6,502 bases of DNA, taken from GCA-2746795 sp964643965 (GTDB lineage: Bacteria; Chloroflexota; Anaerolineae; Promineifilales; Promineifilaceae). Below are positions 1-5,583 of the stretch, piece after piece. Below the pieces are notes generated by a model. That model worked only from the letters and a program-made list of their open reading frames with translations. It was not told where the DNA came from and did not search any database. The first letter of the stretch is position 1. Each line of letters opens with the position of its first letter. Location: the NCBI GenBank assembly GCA_964643965.1, contig CAZXVH010000173.1:1-6502 (forward strand), in the 5' to 3' direction. A program made the translations under genes and the position numbers.

Positions 1-1
1 C

Positions 2-241
2 ATCGTGGAACGTCGCGGCAAGCCGATGATGGCCTGGGTTAGTATGGAAGATTTGCAGCGGCTGGAAGCGATGCCGCCATCTGCATCCGGCCGCGCAGCG
101 CAGCGACGGATCGCATTGACTCAGGCTGAAGCGGTGCGTCACGCGATTCGTCAAGAGAGACGTGGCGAGATGCTGCCTGATTCGGCTGAACAACTGTACC
201 AACTGCGTGAAGCAAGGGTAAGTGGGAACGCTTCTTTTTAG
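2..241 (+). CDS. Phd/YefM-type antitoxin, 5' end outside window
   Basis: The open frame enters from the left edge and ends at TAG 239-241, so the N-terminal DNA-binding half is missing. The first visible residues, IVERRGKPMMAWVSMEDLQRLE, follow the Phd/YefM pattern in which a strand ending in 'RRGKP' is followed by a short strand 'AWVS' and the helix 'MEDLQRLE'. The C-terminal part has LPDSAEQLYQLREAR, a toxin-binding tail common in Phd-like antitoxins paired with PIN-domain (VapC) toxins. Such proteins neutralise a toxin and repress their own operon. Here no PIN gene follows; the frame ends in an unusual SGNASF tail and the next recognisable coding sequence is a fragment of another TA pair. 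I infer that a deletion near 210-222 removed the antitoxin's last residues and its partner. Family assignment is fairly sure; whether it still works is not. Confidence 0.72.
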   Translation: MVERRGKPMMAWVSMEDLQRLEAMPPSASGRAAQRRIALTQAEAVRHAIRQERRGEMLPDSAEQLYQLREARVSGNASF

Positions 242-495
242 CCAAAAGCAAGGTGCGGCATTTTGAAGAGAAATACCAAATAACGTTAACACAGCTAGAT
301 ACCGACGGGCTACCGGAAAATGCTGGTTATGAAATGCACGAAGATTATATCATGTGGCATCACTGGTATGATGCGTCAGAAAAAATAAAAAAAGATATTG
401 ACGCTTTGCAAAGAATCGTACAGCAAGGTATCTCTATTGCACCGGAGCCTTCCTATGTTGGCGGCTGCAAATCGCTTAAAAATCGGTTGGGATAA
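211..495 (+). pseudogene. TumA-like antitoxin remnant
   Basis: This frame opens after the stop at 208-210 and ends at TAA 493-495. It reads KWERFFLAKSKVRHFEEKYQ from about 223, then GYEMHEDYIMWHHWYDASEKI, then a helix ending near DALQRIV. The 'FEEKYQ...L...GLP...YEMHEDYIMWHHW' layout resembles short helical antitoxins (TumA-like) encoded next to TumE/DUF6516 toxins; this is from memory of the family and is not a search result. There is no ATG in the frame before the matching segment. The only start is GTG 253, inside what looks like conserved sequence and with no convincing Shine-Dalgarno site, so a minimal 80-residue product from 253 is possible but the natural start seems lost. The last 19 or so residues (after about 435) no longer look like antitoxin and overlap the TumE-like fragment in another frame. 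It is AT-richer than the genes downstream. Confidence 0.55.
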
Positions 496-637
496 TGCCC
501 CACATCATCAGCAGTTAGAGAACTTCCCTCATCATAAACATATTGGCGAACAAGATGTAAAAGCTCCCTCTTATGAGACGTCTCTCGACGATGTGATGTT
601 TGTATTAGCGCAAGAAATAGCATCGAAAGATGAATAG
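459..637 (+). pseudogene. TumE-like (DUF6516) toxin C-terminal remnant
   Basis: In the frame ending at TAG 635-637 the sequence reads ANRLKIGWDNAPHHQQLENF, then PHHKHIG, then ETSLDDVMFVLAQEIA. The 'R(W/Y)DNAPHH...FPHHKH(I/V)G' block followed by an acidic helix is the C-terminal signature of TumE-family (DUF6516) toxins as I know them. A full toxin is about 110-130 residues; only about 55 to 60 are here, and the N-terminal half (the first strands) is absent. The frame can be read upstream to ATG 398, but bases 398-458 code for the TumA-like fragment in a different frame and give no family-like residues. The likely history is an internal deletion fusing the 3' part of the antitoxin gene to the 3' part of the toxin gene, so the toxin is probably inactive. 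Just upstream of the match, bases near 455-470 would restore an aromatic-rich family-like stretch with one extra base, which suggests a frameshift too; that is speculative. Confidence 0.6.
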
Positions 638-667
638 GAAAAGAGGCCATTAATTTCGCACCATGAC

Positions 668-694
668 AGATGCCCGAGTTGCGACGGGCAATCT
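668..694. repeat. Inverted repeat upstream of aminotransferase gene
   Basis: TGCCCG (671-676) pairs with CGGGCA (685-690) around an 8-base loop. AGA (668-670) then pairs with TCT (692-694) if A691 bulges out, giving a 9-bp stem. No T-run follows, so this is not a classic intrinsic terminator. It sits just after the TA remnants and could be a degraded palindromic repeat or a weak transcript end. Confidence 0.4.
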
Positions 695-716
695 ACTGCC
701 AGATGCGCAGCGCCTG

Positions 717-756
717 ACAAAATTTTGTGAAATGATCTCTTTATTGTCATCATTTC
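717..756. promoter_or_regulatory. Palindrome and inverted repeat ahead of aminotransferase start
   Basis: Two symmetric elements stand 20-60 bases before the TTG start. ACAAAATTTTGT (717-728) is a perfect 12-base palindrome. GAAATGAT (729-736) and ATCATTTC (749-756) form a perfect 8-bp inverted repeat around a 12-base AT-rich loop. This AT-rich block contrasts with the GC-rich gene that follows and is a reasonable place for a promoter or operator. I see no pair of hexamers close to the sigma-70 consensus at correct spacing, so function is inference only. Confidence 0.3.
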
Positions 757-775
757 CCCCCAAAAGGTAGCGCCA

Positions 776-1927
776 TTGAATCAGCCACGACTTTATCTCT
801 CCCCACCCCACATGTCCGGCCTGGAACAGCAGTATGTCCAGGCCGCGTTTGCGTCTAACTGGGTCGCCCCCCTGGGGCCAAACGTAGACGCCTTTGAAGC
901 TGAGTTTTGCCAGGCCAGCGGCGCCAGCCACGCCCTGGCGCTTAGTTCCGGCACCGCCGCCCTGCACCTGGCGCTGATCCTCCTGGGCATAGGACCAGGC
1001 GATGAGGTGGCCGTCTCCACCCTCACCTTTGCCGCCAGCGTCAACCCCATCCGCTACCAGGGGGCCAAACCGGTGTTTATCGACAGCGAACGGGACTCCT
1101 GGAACATGGACCCGGCGCTGCTGGCCGATTTCCTGGCGCAGCGGGCGGCGGTCAACCGACTGCCCAAGGCGCTGGTGCTGGTGCATCTTTACGGCCAAAG
1201 CGCCAACCTCGCCCCTATCCTGGAACTTTGCCAGCGGTATGAGGTACCCCTGGTGGAAGACGCCGCCGAAGCCCTGGGCGCTTCTTACCAGGGCAAAATG
1301 CCGGGCACATTTGGCGCGTTTGGCATTTATTCGTTTAACGGCAACAAGATCATCACCACCTCCGGCGGCGGCATGTTAGTCTCTGAAAATGCGGACTGGA
1401 TTGCCCATGCTCGCAAGCTGGCCACACAGGCGCGGGACGACGCCCCGCATTATGAACATTCAGAGATCGGCTATAATTACCGTATGAGTAATATTTTAGC
1501 CGGGGTGGGGCGAGGTCAATTGGCGGCGCTGGCGGAACGGGTGGCCGTGCGCCGCCGGATTTTTGCGGCTTACCAGGAGGCGTTGGGCGAGCTGCCCGGC
1601 CTCGCCTTCATGCCGGAAGCGCCCTGGGGTCTTCATACACGCTGGCTGACCACCCTGACCATTGACCCTGCCTTGTTTGGCGCAGATCGGGAGCAGGCGC
1701 GCCTGGCGCTGGAAGCCGAAAATATTGAGGCGCGGCCTATCTGGAAGCCCATGCACATGCAGCCGATCTTCCAGGCGTATGAAGTTGTGGGCGGGGTGGT
1801 GGCTGAAGAGATTTTTGAACGTGGCCTTTGTTTGCCCTCGGGCACGGCTATGACGGCCGTTGATCTGGAGCGGGTGGTGGGCTGTGTGAAGCGTCAGTTT
1901 GCGGGCAGCGTAAGGAGGCGCGGTTAA
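776..1927 (+). CDS. DegT/DnrJ/EryC1/StrS family sugar aminotransferase (PLP)
   Basis: Cytosolic PLP enzyme that transfers an amino group, usually from glutamate, to a keto-sugar nucleotide. The closest functional group I recognise is the PglE-like 4-aminotransferases acting on UDP-4-keto-6-deoxy-GlcNAc. At 383 residues it has the usual family length and all key motifs: an N-terminal YLSPPHMSG (7-15), the cofactor phosphate-binding SSGTAALHLAL (57-67), VEDAAEALGA (160-169) with D162 for the PLP ring nitrogen, SFNGNKIITTSGGG (186-199) with K191 as the Schiff-base lysine, SEIGYNYRMSN (229-239), and a C-terminal ARPIWKPMH segment (319-327). The start is TTG at 776: AAAAGG at 762-767 lies 8 bases upstream and the family N-terminus begins here; the next ATG (M13) would cut conserved sequence. 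The dehydratase that would make its substrate follows 183 bases later on the same strand. The exact sugar and stereochemistry cannot be read from sequence. Confidence 0.95.
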   Translation: MNQPRLYLSPPHMSGLEQQYVQAAFASNWVAPLGPNVDAFEAEFCQASGASHALALSSGTAALHLALILLGIGPGDEVAVSTLTFAASVNPIRYQGAKPVFIDSERDSWNMDPALLADFLAQRAAVNRLPKALVLVHLYGQSANLAPILELCQRYEVPLVEDAAEALGASYQGKMPGTFGAFGIYSFNGNKIITTSGGGMLVSENADWIAHARKLATQARDDAPHYEHSEIGYNYRMSNILAGVGRGQLAALAERVAVRRRIFAAYQEALGELPGLAFMPEAPWGLHTRWLTTLTIDPALFGADREQARLALEAENIEARPIWKPMHMQPIFQAYEVVGGVVAEEIFERGLCLPSGTAMTAVDLERVVGCVKRQFAGSVRRRG

Positions 1928-2005
1928 ATAGAGAGGGCGCCGTGCCAGGAGGGTGGCAGCGGAAGGACTGCGTCTACCATAGATGTAACAGTATTTGTAA
2001 AGTGT

Positions 2006-2052
2006 GCCAGTTATAATGCCAGGAAATACGCCAGACAATTAAAACTAGCCAG
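2006..2052 (+). repeat. Phased GCCAG direct repeats in dehydratase leader
   Basis: The pentamer GCCAG occurs at 2006, 2018, 2030 and 2048, that is at steps of 12, 12 and 18 bases, each except the last followed by A/T-rich sequence. The block lies in the 183-base gap before the dehydratase and surrounds a TATAAT hexamer. Regular spacing suggests a protein-binding array or a decayed tandem duplication, but the core is short and chance is not excluded. Confidence 0.3.
2012..2017 (+). promoter_or_regulatory. Possible -10 box for the dehydratase gene
   Basis: A perfect TATAAT lies in an AT-rich stretch 94 bases before the ATG at 2111. A second TATAAT is at 2084-2089, only 22 bases before the ATG and just ahead of the ribosome binding site. 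Neither has a good -35 hexamer at 16-18 bases: TTGTAA (1995-2000) is only 11 bases from the first, and GTGACA (2057-2062) is 21 from the second. Either could be a weak or alternative-sigma promoter. Confidence 0.3.
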
Positions 2053-2110
2053 AGGTGTGACAACACTCAAAACAATGAACGAGTATAATAAACCTGGGGA
2101 GAGGAAGGAA

Positions 2111-4051
2111 ATGAAGTTGATAGATTTACGAAACCGACATTTTTTACTGCTTGATGTAATCATTCTTTTGTTGACGCCAACGCTGGCGCTGATGCTGCGT
2201 TTGGACCAACTGCCTATACCGGAAACGTTTAGGCAAGGGCTGCTGCTCTATACCGGTGTCGCCTTGGGCATCCGCCTGGTGACGTTTTATTATGCCGGTC
2301 TGTATCGTCGCTATTGGAAATACGCCAGCGTCGATGAGTTAAAGCAGATTGTGCTGGCGGTGCTGGTCTCCTCACTGCTGGTCTCCGCCGTGATGGCCGT
2401 TTTATTGGGCTGGCTCCGGTTTTCTCTGGCTCGTTCCGTGTTTCTATCGGATACGCTGCTGGTTTTAGTATTCGTCGGCGGGCTGCGCTTCAGTGTGCGC
2501 GTACTGGCGCAGCGGCGGGGCAAGCTGAATGGCAACGGCCGTTCGGTTTTGATTGTGGGCGCGGGCGACGCCGGCGCCATGTTGGTGCGTGAACTCCAGC
2601 GAAACCCCCAGTTGAATTTGAAACCGGTGGGTTTTGTCGATGACGACGCCGGCAAACACCATATGCAGATTCACGGCGTACCGGTGTTGGGCGGCCTGGA
2701 TGAGTTAGATATTTTTGTGCCCGCCTATCGGGTGAAACAGGTGATTATCGCCATGCCTACCGCCCCCGGGCCGGTCATTCGGGAGGTGACAGCCCGCTGC
2801 GAACAATTGGATGTGGAGACGAAGACGCTGCCGGGCATGTATGAACTGGTGGATGGCACGGTGACGGTGAACCAACTGCGCAATGTGCAGATTGAAGATT
2901 TGCTGCGCCGCGAACCGGTGCAGACGGATATTGGCGCAGTGCAGGCGTTGATAACGGGGCGGCGCGTCCTGATCACCGGCGGCGGCGGTTCGATTGGCAG
3001 CGAGTTGTGCCGCCAGGTGTGGCGCTGCCAACCCGCTGAACTGATTCTACTGGGGCATGGCGAGAACTCCATTTTTGAAATGTATCATGAACTGCGCCGC
3101 TTGGGAGCTGCGCCGGCACAGGTAACGGCCGTTATCGCTGATGTGCGTTCTCCCGAACGGTTACACGCAATCTTTGAGCAGGTGCGGCCCGAGATTGTCT
3201 TCCATGCCGCTGCCCATAAACATGTGCCTCTGATGGAGATGAATCCGGCCGAAGCGATTACCAACAATGTCATGGGGACGCGCAATTTGTTGGCGGCGGC
3301 ATTGGCCGTAAACGTGGAGCGCTTTGTCATGATTTCCACCGACAAAGCCGTGAACCCCACCAGCGTCATGGGCGCCAGCAAACGGACGGCGGAACTGTTG
3401 GTGCATCAGGCGGCGGCGCAAAGCGGTAAAGCGTACGTGGCGGTGCGCTTTGGCAATGTGCTGGGCAGCCGGGGCAGCGTGGTGCTCACCTTTAAGCGCC
3501 AAATCGCCGCCGGCGGACCGGTGACGGTGACAGACCCGGCCATGACGCGCTTCTTCATGACCATCCCGGAAGCGGTGCAGTTGGTGCTGCAAGCGGCCGT
3601 TTTGGGCACGGGCGGCGAAGTGTTTGTGCTGGATATGGGCGAGCCGGTGAAGATTGCAGACCTGGCCCGGGATTTGATTGAGCTGTCTGGCCTGGAAGTG
3701 GGGCGAGATATTGACATCATCTTTTCCGGCCTGCGCCCCGGCGAAAAGCTGTTTGAAGAGTTGTTTATCAAAGGCGAAGCGTACCAGCGCACCTGCCACG
3801 AGAAGATTTTCATCGCCGACAATGCCAGCGCCCTGCTGCCGCACGACCTGGAAGCAGGGCTGAGCGCCTTGCAAGCGTCGGCGGCGCGCAATGACCGGGA
3901 AGCAATTTTGCGCGGCTTGCAGCATTTAGTGCCGGAGTTTACGCCGATGACAGCGATCACGGAAGAGAAAACGGCCGCTGCCGCCAAAGAGCAAGACCTG
4001 GCGCCCGTCTCGGTGAATGGCATGAAGCCGGTCAGGGTTTCTGGAGATTAA
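2111..4051 (+). CDS. Membrane-bound UDP-sugar 4,6-dehydratase, CapD/PglF/WbpM family
   Basis: NAD-dependent short-chain dehydrogenase-fold enzyme, typically converting UDP-GlcNAc to a UDP-4-keto-6-deoxy sugar, the first committed step of bacillosamine- or QuiNAc/FucNAc-type glycans. With 646 residues it has the full family layout. Four hydrophobic segments lie at about 11-31, 43-63, 80-102 and 109-127. A first Rossmann-like domain has VLIVGAGDAG (146-155) and the catalytic domain has VLITGGGGSIGSE (286-298). The catalytic region has HAAAHKHVPLME (365-376), STDK (409-412) and NPTSVMGASKR (415-425). In this subfamily the usual Tyr of YxxxK is replaced by Met (M420, K424) and the Thr-Asp-Lys of TDK acts instead. 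RPGEKLFEEL (542-551) is also typical. I place the start at ATG 2111 because GGGGAGAGG (2096-2104) is an excellent Shine-Dalgarno site 6 bases upstream; an in-frame GTG at 2057 would add 18 polar residues with no such site. The last 30 or so residues are an Ala/Glu-rich tail. The aminotransferase upstream would use its product. Confidence 0.95.
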   Translation: MKLIDLRNRHFLLLDVIILLLTPTLALMLRLDQLPIPETFRQGLLLYTGVALGIRLVTFYYAGLYRRYWKYASVDELKQIVLAVLVSSLLVSAVMAVLLGWLRFSLARSVFLSDTLLVLVFVGGLRFSVRVLAQRRGKLNGNGRSVLIVGAGDAGAMLVRELQRNPQLNLKPVGFVDDDAGKHHMQIHGVPVLGGLDELDIFVPAYRVKQVIIAMPTAPGPVIREVTARCEQLDVETKTLPGMYELVDGTVTVNQLRNVQIEDLLRREPVQTDIGAVQALITGRRVLITGGGGSIGSELCRQVWRCQPAELILLGHGENSIFEMYHELRRLGAAPAQVTAVIADVRSPERLHAIFEQVRPEIVFHAAAHKHVPLMEMNPAEAITNNVMGTRNLLAAALAVNVERFVMISTDKAVNPTSVMGASKRTAELLVHQAAAQSGKAYVAVRFGNVLGSRGSVVLTFKRQIAAGGPVTVTDPAMTRFFMTIPEAVQLVLQAAVLGTGGEVFVLDMGEPVKIADLARDLIELSGLEVGRDIDIIFSGLRPGEKLFEELFIKGEAYQRTCHEKIFIADNASALLPHDLEAGLSALQASAARNDREAILRGLQHLVPEFTPMTAITEEKTAAAAKEQDLAPVSVNGMKPVRVSGD

Positions 4052-4340
4052 GGAGCGCCATCAAGGGAGCGCCATCAAGGGAGCGCCATCAAGGGAGCGC
4101 CGGAGCGCCATCTTCCAGATGGCAAAAGGCCGACAGGAGACTAAAGGAGCGCCATCAAGGGAGCGCCATCAAGGGAGCGCCATCTTCCAGATGGCAAAAG
4201 GCCGACAGGATATCCGGAGACTAAAGGAGCGCCATCAAGGGAGCGCCATCTTCCAGATGGCAAAAGGCCGACAGGATATCCGGAGACTAAAGGAGCGCCA
4301 TCTTCCAGATGGCAAAAGGCCGACAGGATGTCGGCGCTCC
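4052..4340 (+). repeat. Nested tandem repeat array, 14-base and 52-base units
   Basis: This array fills nearly all of the 310-base gap between the dehydratase stop and the next gene's start. The short unit S is GGAGCGCCATCAAG. The long unit L is 52 bases; its first 11 bases equal those of S, and it continues through TTCCAGATGGCAAAAGGC to end in GAGACTAAA. Order: S at 4052, 4066 and 4080; a partial GGAGCGCC at 4094-4101; an L lacking 8 bases (4102-4145); S at 4146 and 4160; L 4174-4225; S 4226; L 4240-4291; and a final L-like copy 4292-4340 with a different 3' end. Each L is thus preceded by 3 (plus a partial), 2, 1 and 0 S units. Copies are otherwise identical to the base, which implies recent expansion or active homogenisation. 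The array has no spacers of unique sequence, so it is not CRISPR. It should be transcribed as part of the intergenic RNA if the two genes are co-transcribed. Confidence 0.95.
4292..4340 (+). other. Terminal repeat copy able to fold as three-way junction
   Basis: This 49-base copy is the only one that closes completely. GGAGC (4292-4296) pairs with GCTCC (4336-4340) as an outer stem. Inside are GCCATCT (4297-4303) with AGATGGC (4307-4313) around loop TCC, and GCCGACA (4319-4325) with TGTCGGC (4329-4335) around loop GGA. All pairs are Watson-Crick, the helices abut the outer stem, and the two hairpins are joined by AAAAG. The two 3-base loops are also complementary to each other. The upstream L copies keep only the first hairpin. 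It ends 21 bases before the ATG at 4362, just ahead of the ribosome binding site. It may be a REP-like mobile palindrome or a structured leader; no T-run follows, so it is not a standard terminator. Confidence 0.75.
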
Positions 4341-4361
4341 TATTTTGAGGACAGGCATAAC

Positions 4362-5486
4362 ATGATTGAGAACGCTGAGCCGTGGGTAGACATACCGACG
4401 GCTCGTTGTTTATTACGATGGCTGCTGGCTGGTGGCGAACTGGCGTGTTTGCACGAGCCGTCCGCCCTGGCGGCCTGGCTGACGCGCCAGGGCTTGGGGG
4501 CGCTGGCCTATGGTCGCTGCGGAGACGACCAGTCCGCGCTGCGCCGCCGCTTGCAAGCGGATATGTTTGCCGCCGCCGCCGAATCCAGTTTACGCCAGGC
4601 GCAGCTGCACCCCATCCTGGAGGCGTTTGCCCGGGCGGACCTGCCGCTGGTATTGCTCAAAGGGGCGGCGTTGAGCCTGTCGCTCTACGCCGACCCTGCC
4701 TGGCGCACCATGAGCGACCTCGACCTCTGGCTGCAAGAGGGGGATATGCCGGCCGCCGCCCAATTGATGGCCGCGTTGGGCTACGTGACGTCTGGCAAAG
4801 AGGCACGGCCGTTTCAATTGCAGCAGTTATCTCGCGGTGAAATCCCCTTTTACCGGCCCGGTTTATCCGCTGGACTGGTGGAGTTTCATTGGTCCCCTTT
4901 TTCGGGCTGGTGGCTGGCGCGAACGGCCGTTATCGATGAAGCGGGTTTGTGGGCGCGGCGGGAACCGGTGGCAAAGGCGGCGGCGGCTCACCTGGCGTCG
5001 GAAGATATGGTCATTCATCTGGCGGTGCATACGGCCGTCAACCATCAATTTGGCCTGTCGGCGCTGCGCAGTTTAGTGGATATGGCGCTGACGGCGCAGA
5101 AACGAGGGGTAGACTGGGCGGTGGTGGCGGAGAGGGCGAGAGCGTGGCGGGTGGGAACGGCCGTTTACACCGTCCTGGATGTGCTGGATCAACTGTTTGA
5201 GCTGGATGGCCTGGCAATGGCGCTGGATGCGCTGCGGCCGTCGCGGCGGCGGCGTTGGTTGATCGGCCGCTTTGTCACGCCGGAGCGTGTGCTGGCCGGG
5301 CACGATTTACGCGCCGGTTGGCAGCGCTTTTTGCTGCTGCTGTTACTGGTAGACCGGAAACGGGATATGGGGAAGTTAGTAGGGCGCACCTTGTGGCCGG
5401 AGCCAGAATGGCTGGCGGCGCGGTACAGCGACGATGCCGGACATTGGCGGCATTTGTGGCGGGTGGTAAGGGAGAGAAATGTGTAG
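4362..5486 (+). CDS. NTP_transf_5-type nucleotidyltransferase family protein
   Basis: A 374-residue cytosolic protein with the nucleotidyltransferase-fold signature of the uncharacterised NTP_transf_5 family. It has LPLVLLKGAALSLSLY (94-109), TMSDLDLWL (116-124) with the D119/D121 acidic pair expected to bind metal, a third acidic position in VEFHW (173-177, E174), and the downstream helical LRSLVDMAL (235-243). The true substrate of this family is unknown; members occur near capsule, exopolysaccharide and some peptide-maturation loci, so a role in glycan assembly is inference from context. I chose ATG 4362 because GAGG (4347-4350) and AGG (4353-4355) precede it. The same frame stays open upstream to ATG 4119, but that stretch is only translated tandem repeat (repeating QGSAIFQMAKGRQDI) and should not be counted as protein. 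The C-terminal third is rich in Leu, Arg and Trp with no clear membrane segment. Codon use matches the two genes upstream. Confidence 0.85.
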   Translation: MIENAEPWVDIPTARCLLRWLLAGGELACLHEPSALAAWLTRQGLGALAYGRCGDDQSALRRRLQADMFAAAAESSLRQAQLHPILEAFARADLPLVLLKGAALSLSLYADPAWRTMSDLDLWLQEGDMPAAAQLMAALGYVTSGKEARPFQLQQLSRGEIPFYRPGLSAGLVEFHWSPFSGWWLARTAVIDEAGLWARREPVAKAAAAHLASEDMVIHLAVHTAVNHQFGLSALRSLVDMALTAQKRGVDWAVVAERARAWRVGTAVYTVLDVLDQLFELDGLAMALDALRPSRRRRWLIGRFVTPERVLAGHDLRAGWQRFLLLLLLVDRKRDMGKLVGRTLWPEPEWLAARYSDDAGHWRHLWRVVRERNV

Positions 5487-5512
5487 GGAATGTAGAGGGA
5501 CAAGAAATTGAG

Positions 5513-5572
5513 GTGCGACGCCTTTCAATATGCTATGTGTGTGTCGTGTTTCTCTTGAAAAGTGCGTCGCAC
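5513..5572. repeat. Imperfect palindrome between convergent genes (REP-like or bidirectional terminator)
   Basis: GTGCGACGC (5513-5521) is perfectly complementary to GCGTCGCAC (5564-5572), and TTTCAA (5523-5528) pairs with TTGAAA (5555-5560). A single C on the left and AGT on the right form a small internal loop. The apical loop is 26 bases (5529-5554). The element fills the 97-base gap between the nucleotidyltransferase gene and the toxin gene, whose stops face each other. That position suits a bidirectional transcript end, though T-runs are lacking. The arms look like a dispersed palindromic element that has acquired an insert in its loop. Confidence 0.65.
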
Positions 5573-5583
5573 ATGGAGGTATA

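Noticed and set aside
650..1198. Minus-strand open frame (182 codons) opposite the aminotransferase 5' end
   Set aside because: Antisense of conserved coding sequence with low-complexity Gly/Gln/Arg composition and no family motifs.
1943..1958. Terminator after the aminotransferase gene (TGCCA / TGGCA)
   Set aside because: Only a 5-bp stem with a purine loop and no T-run; not convincing.
1496..2038. Minus-strand open frame (180 codons) opposite the aminotransferase 3' end
   Set aside because: Antisense shadow of a well supported gene, no recognisable domain.
2057..2110. GTG start adding 18 residues to the dehydratase
   Set aside because: No ribosome binding site at the right distance, whereas ATG 2111 has GGGGAGAGG just upstream.
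3161..3925. Long minus-strand open frame (254 codons)
   Set aside because: It lies opposite the conserved catalytic domain of the dehydratase, is His/Gln/Arg-rich in a way typical of antisense shadow frames, and matches no family I know.
4052..4340. CRISPR array
   Set aside because: Units are directly adjacent or nested with no unique spacers, and no cas gene is nearby.
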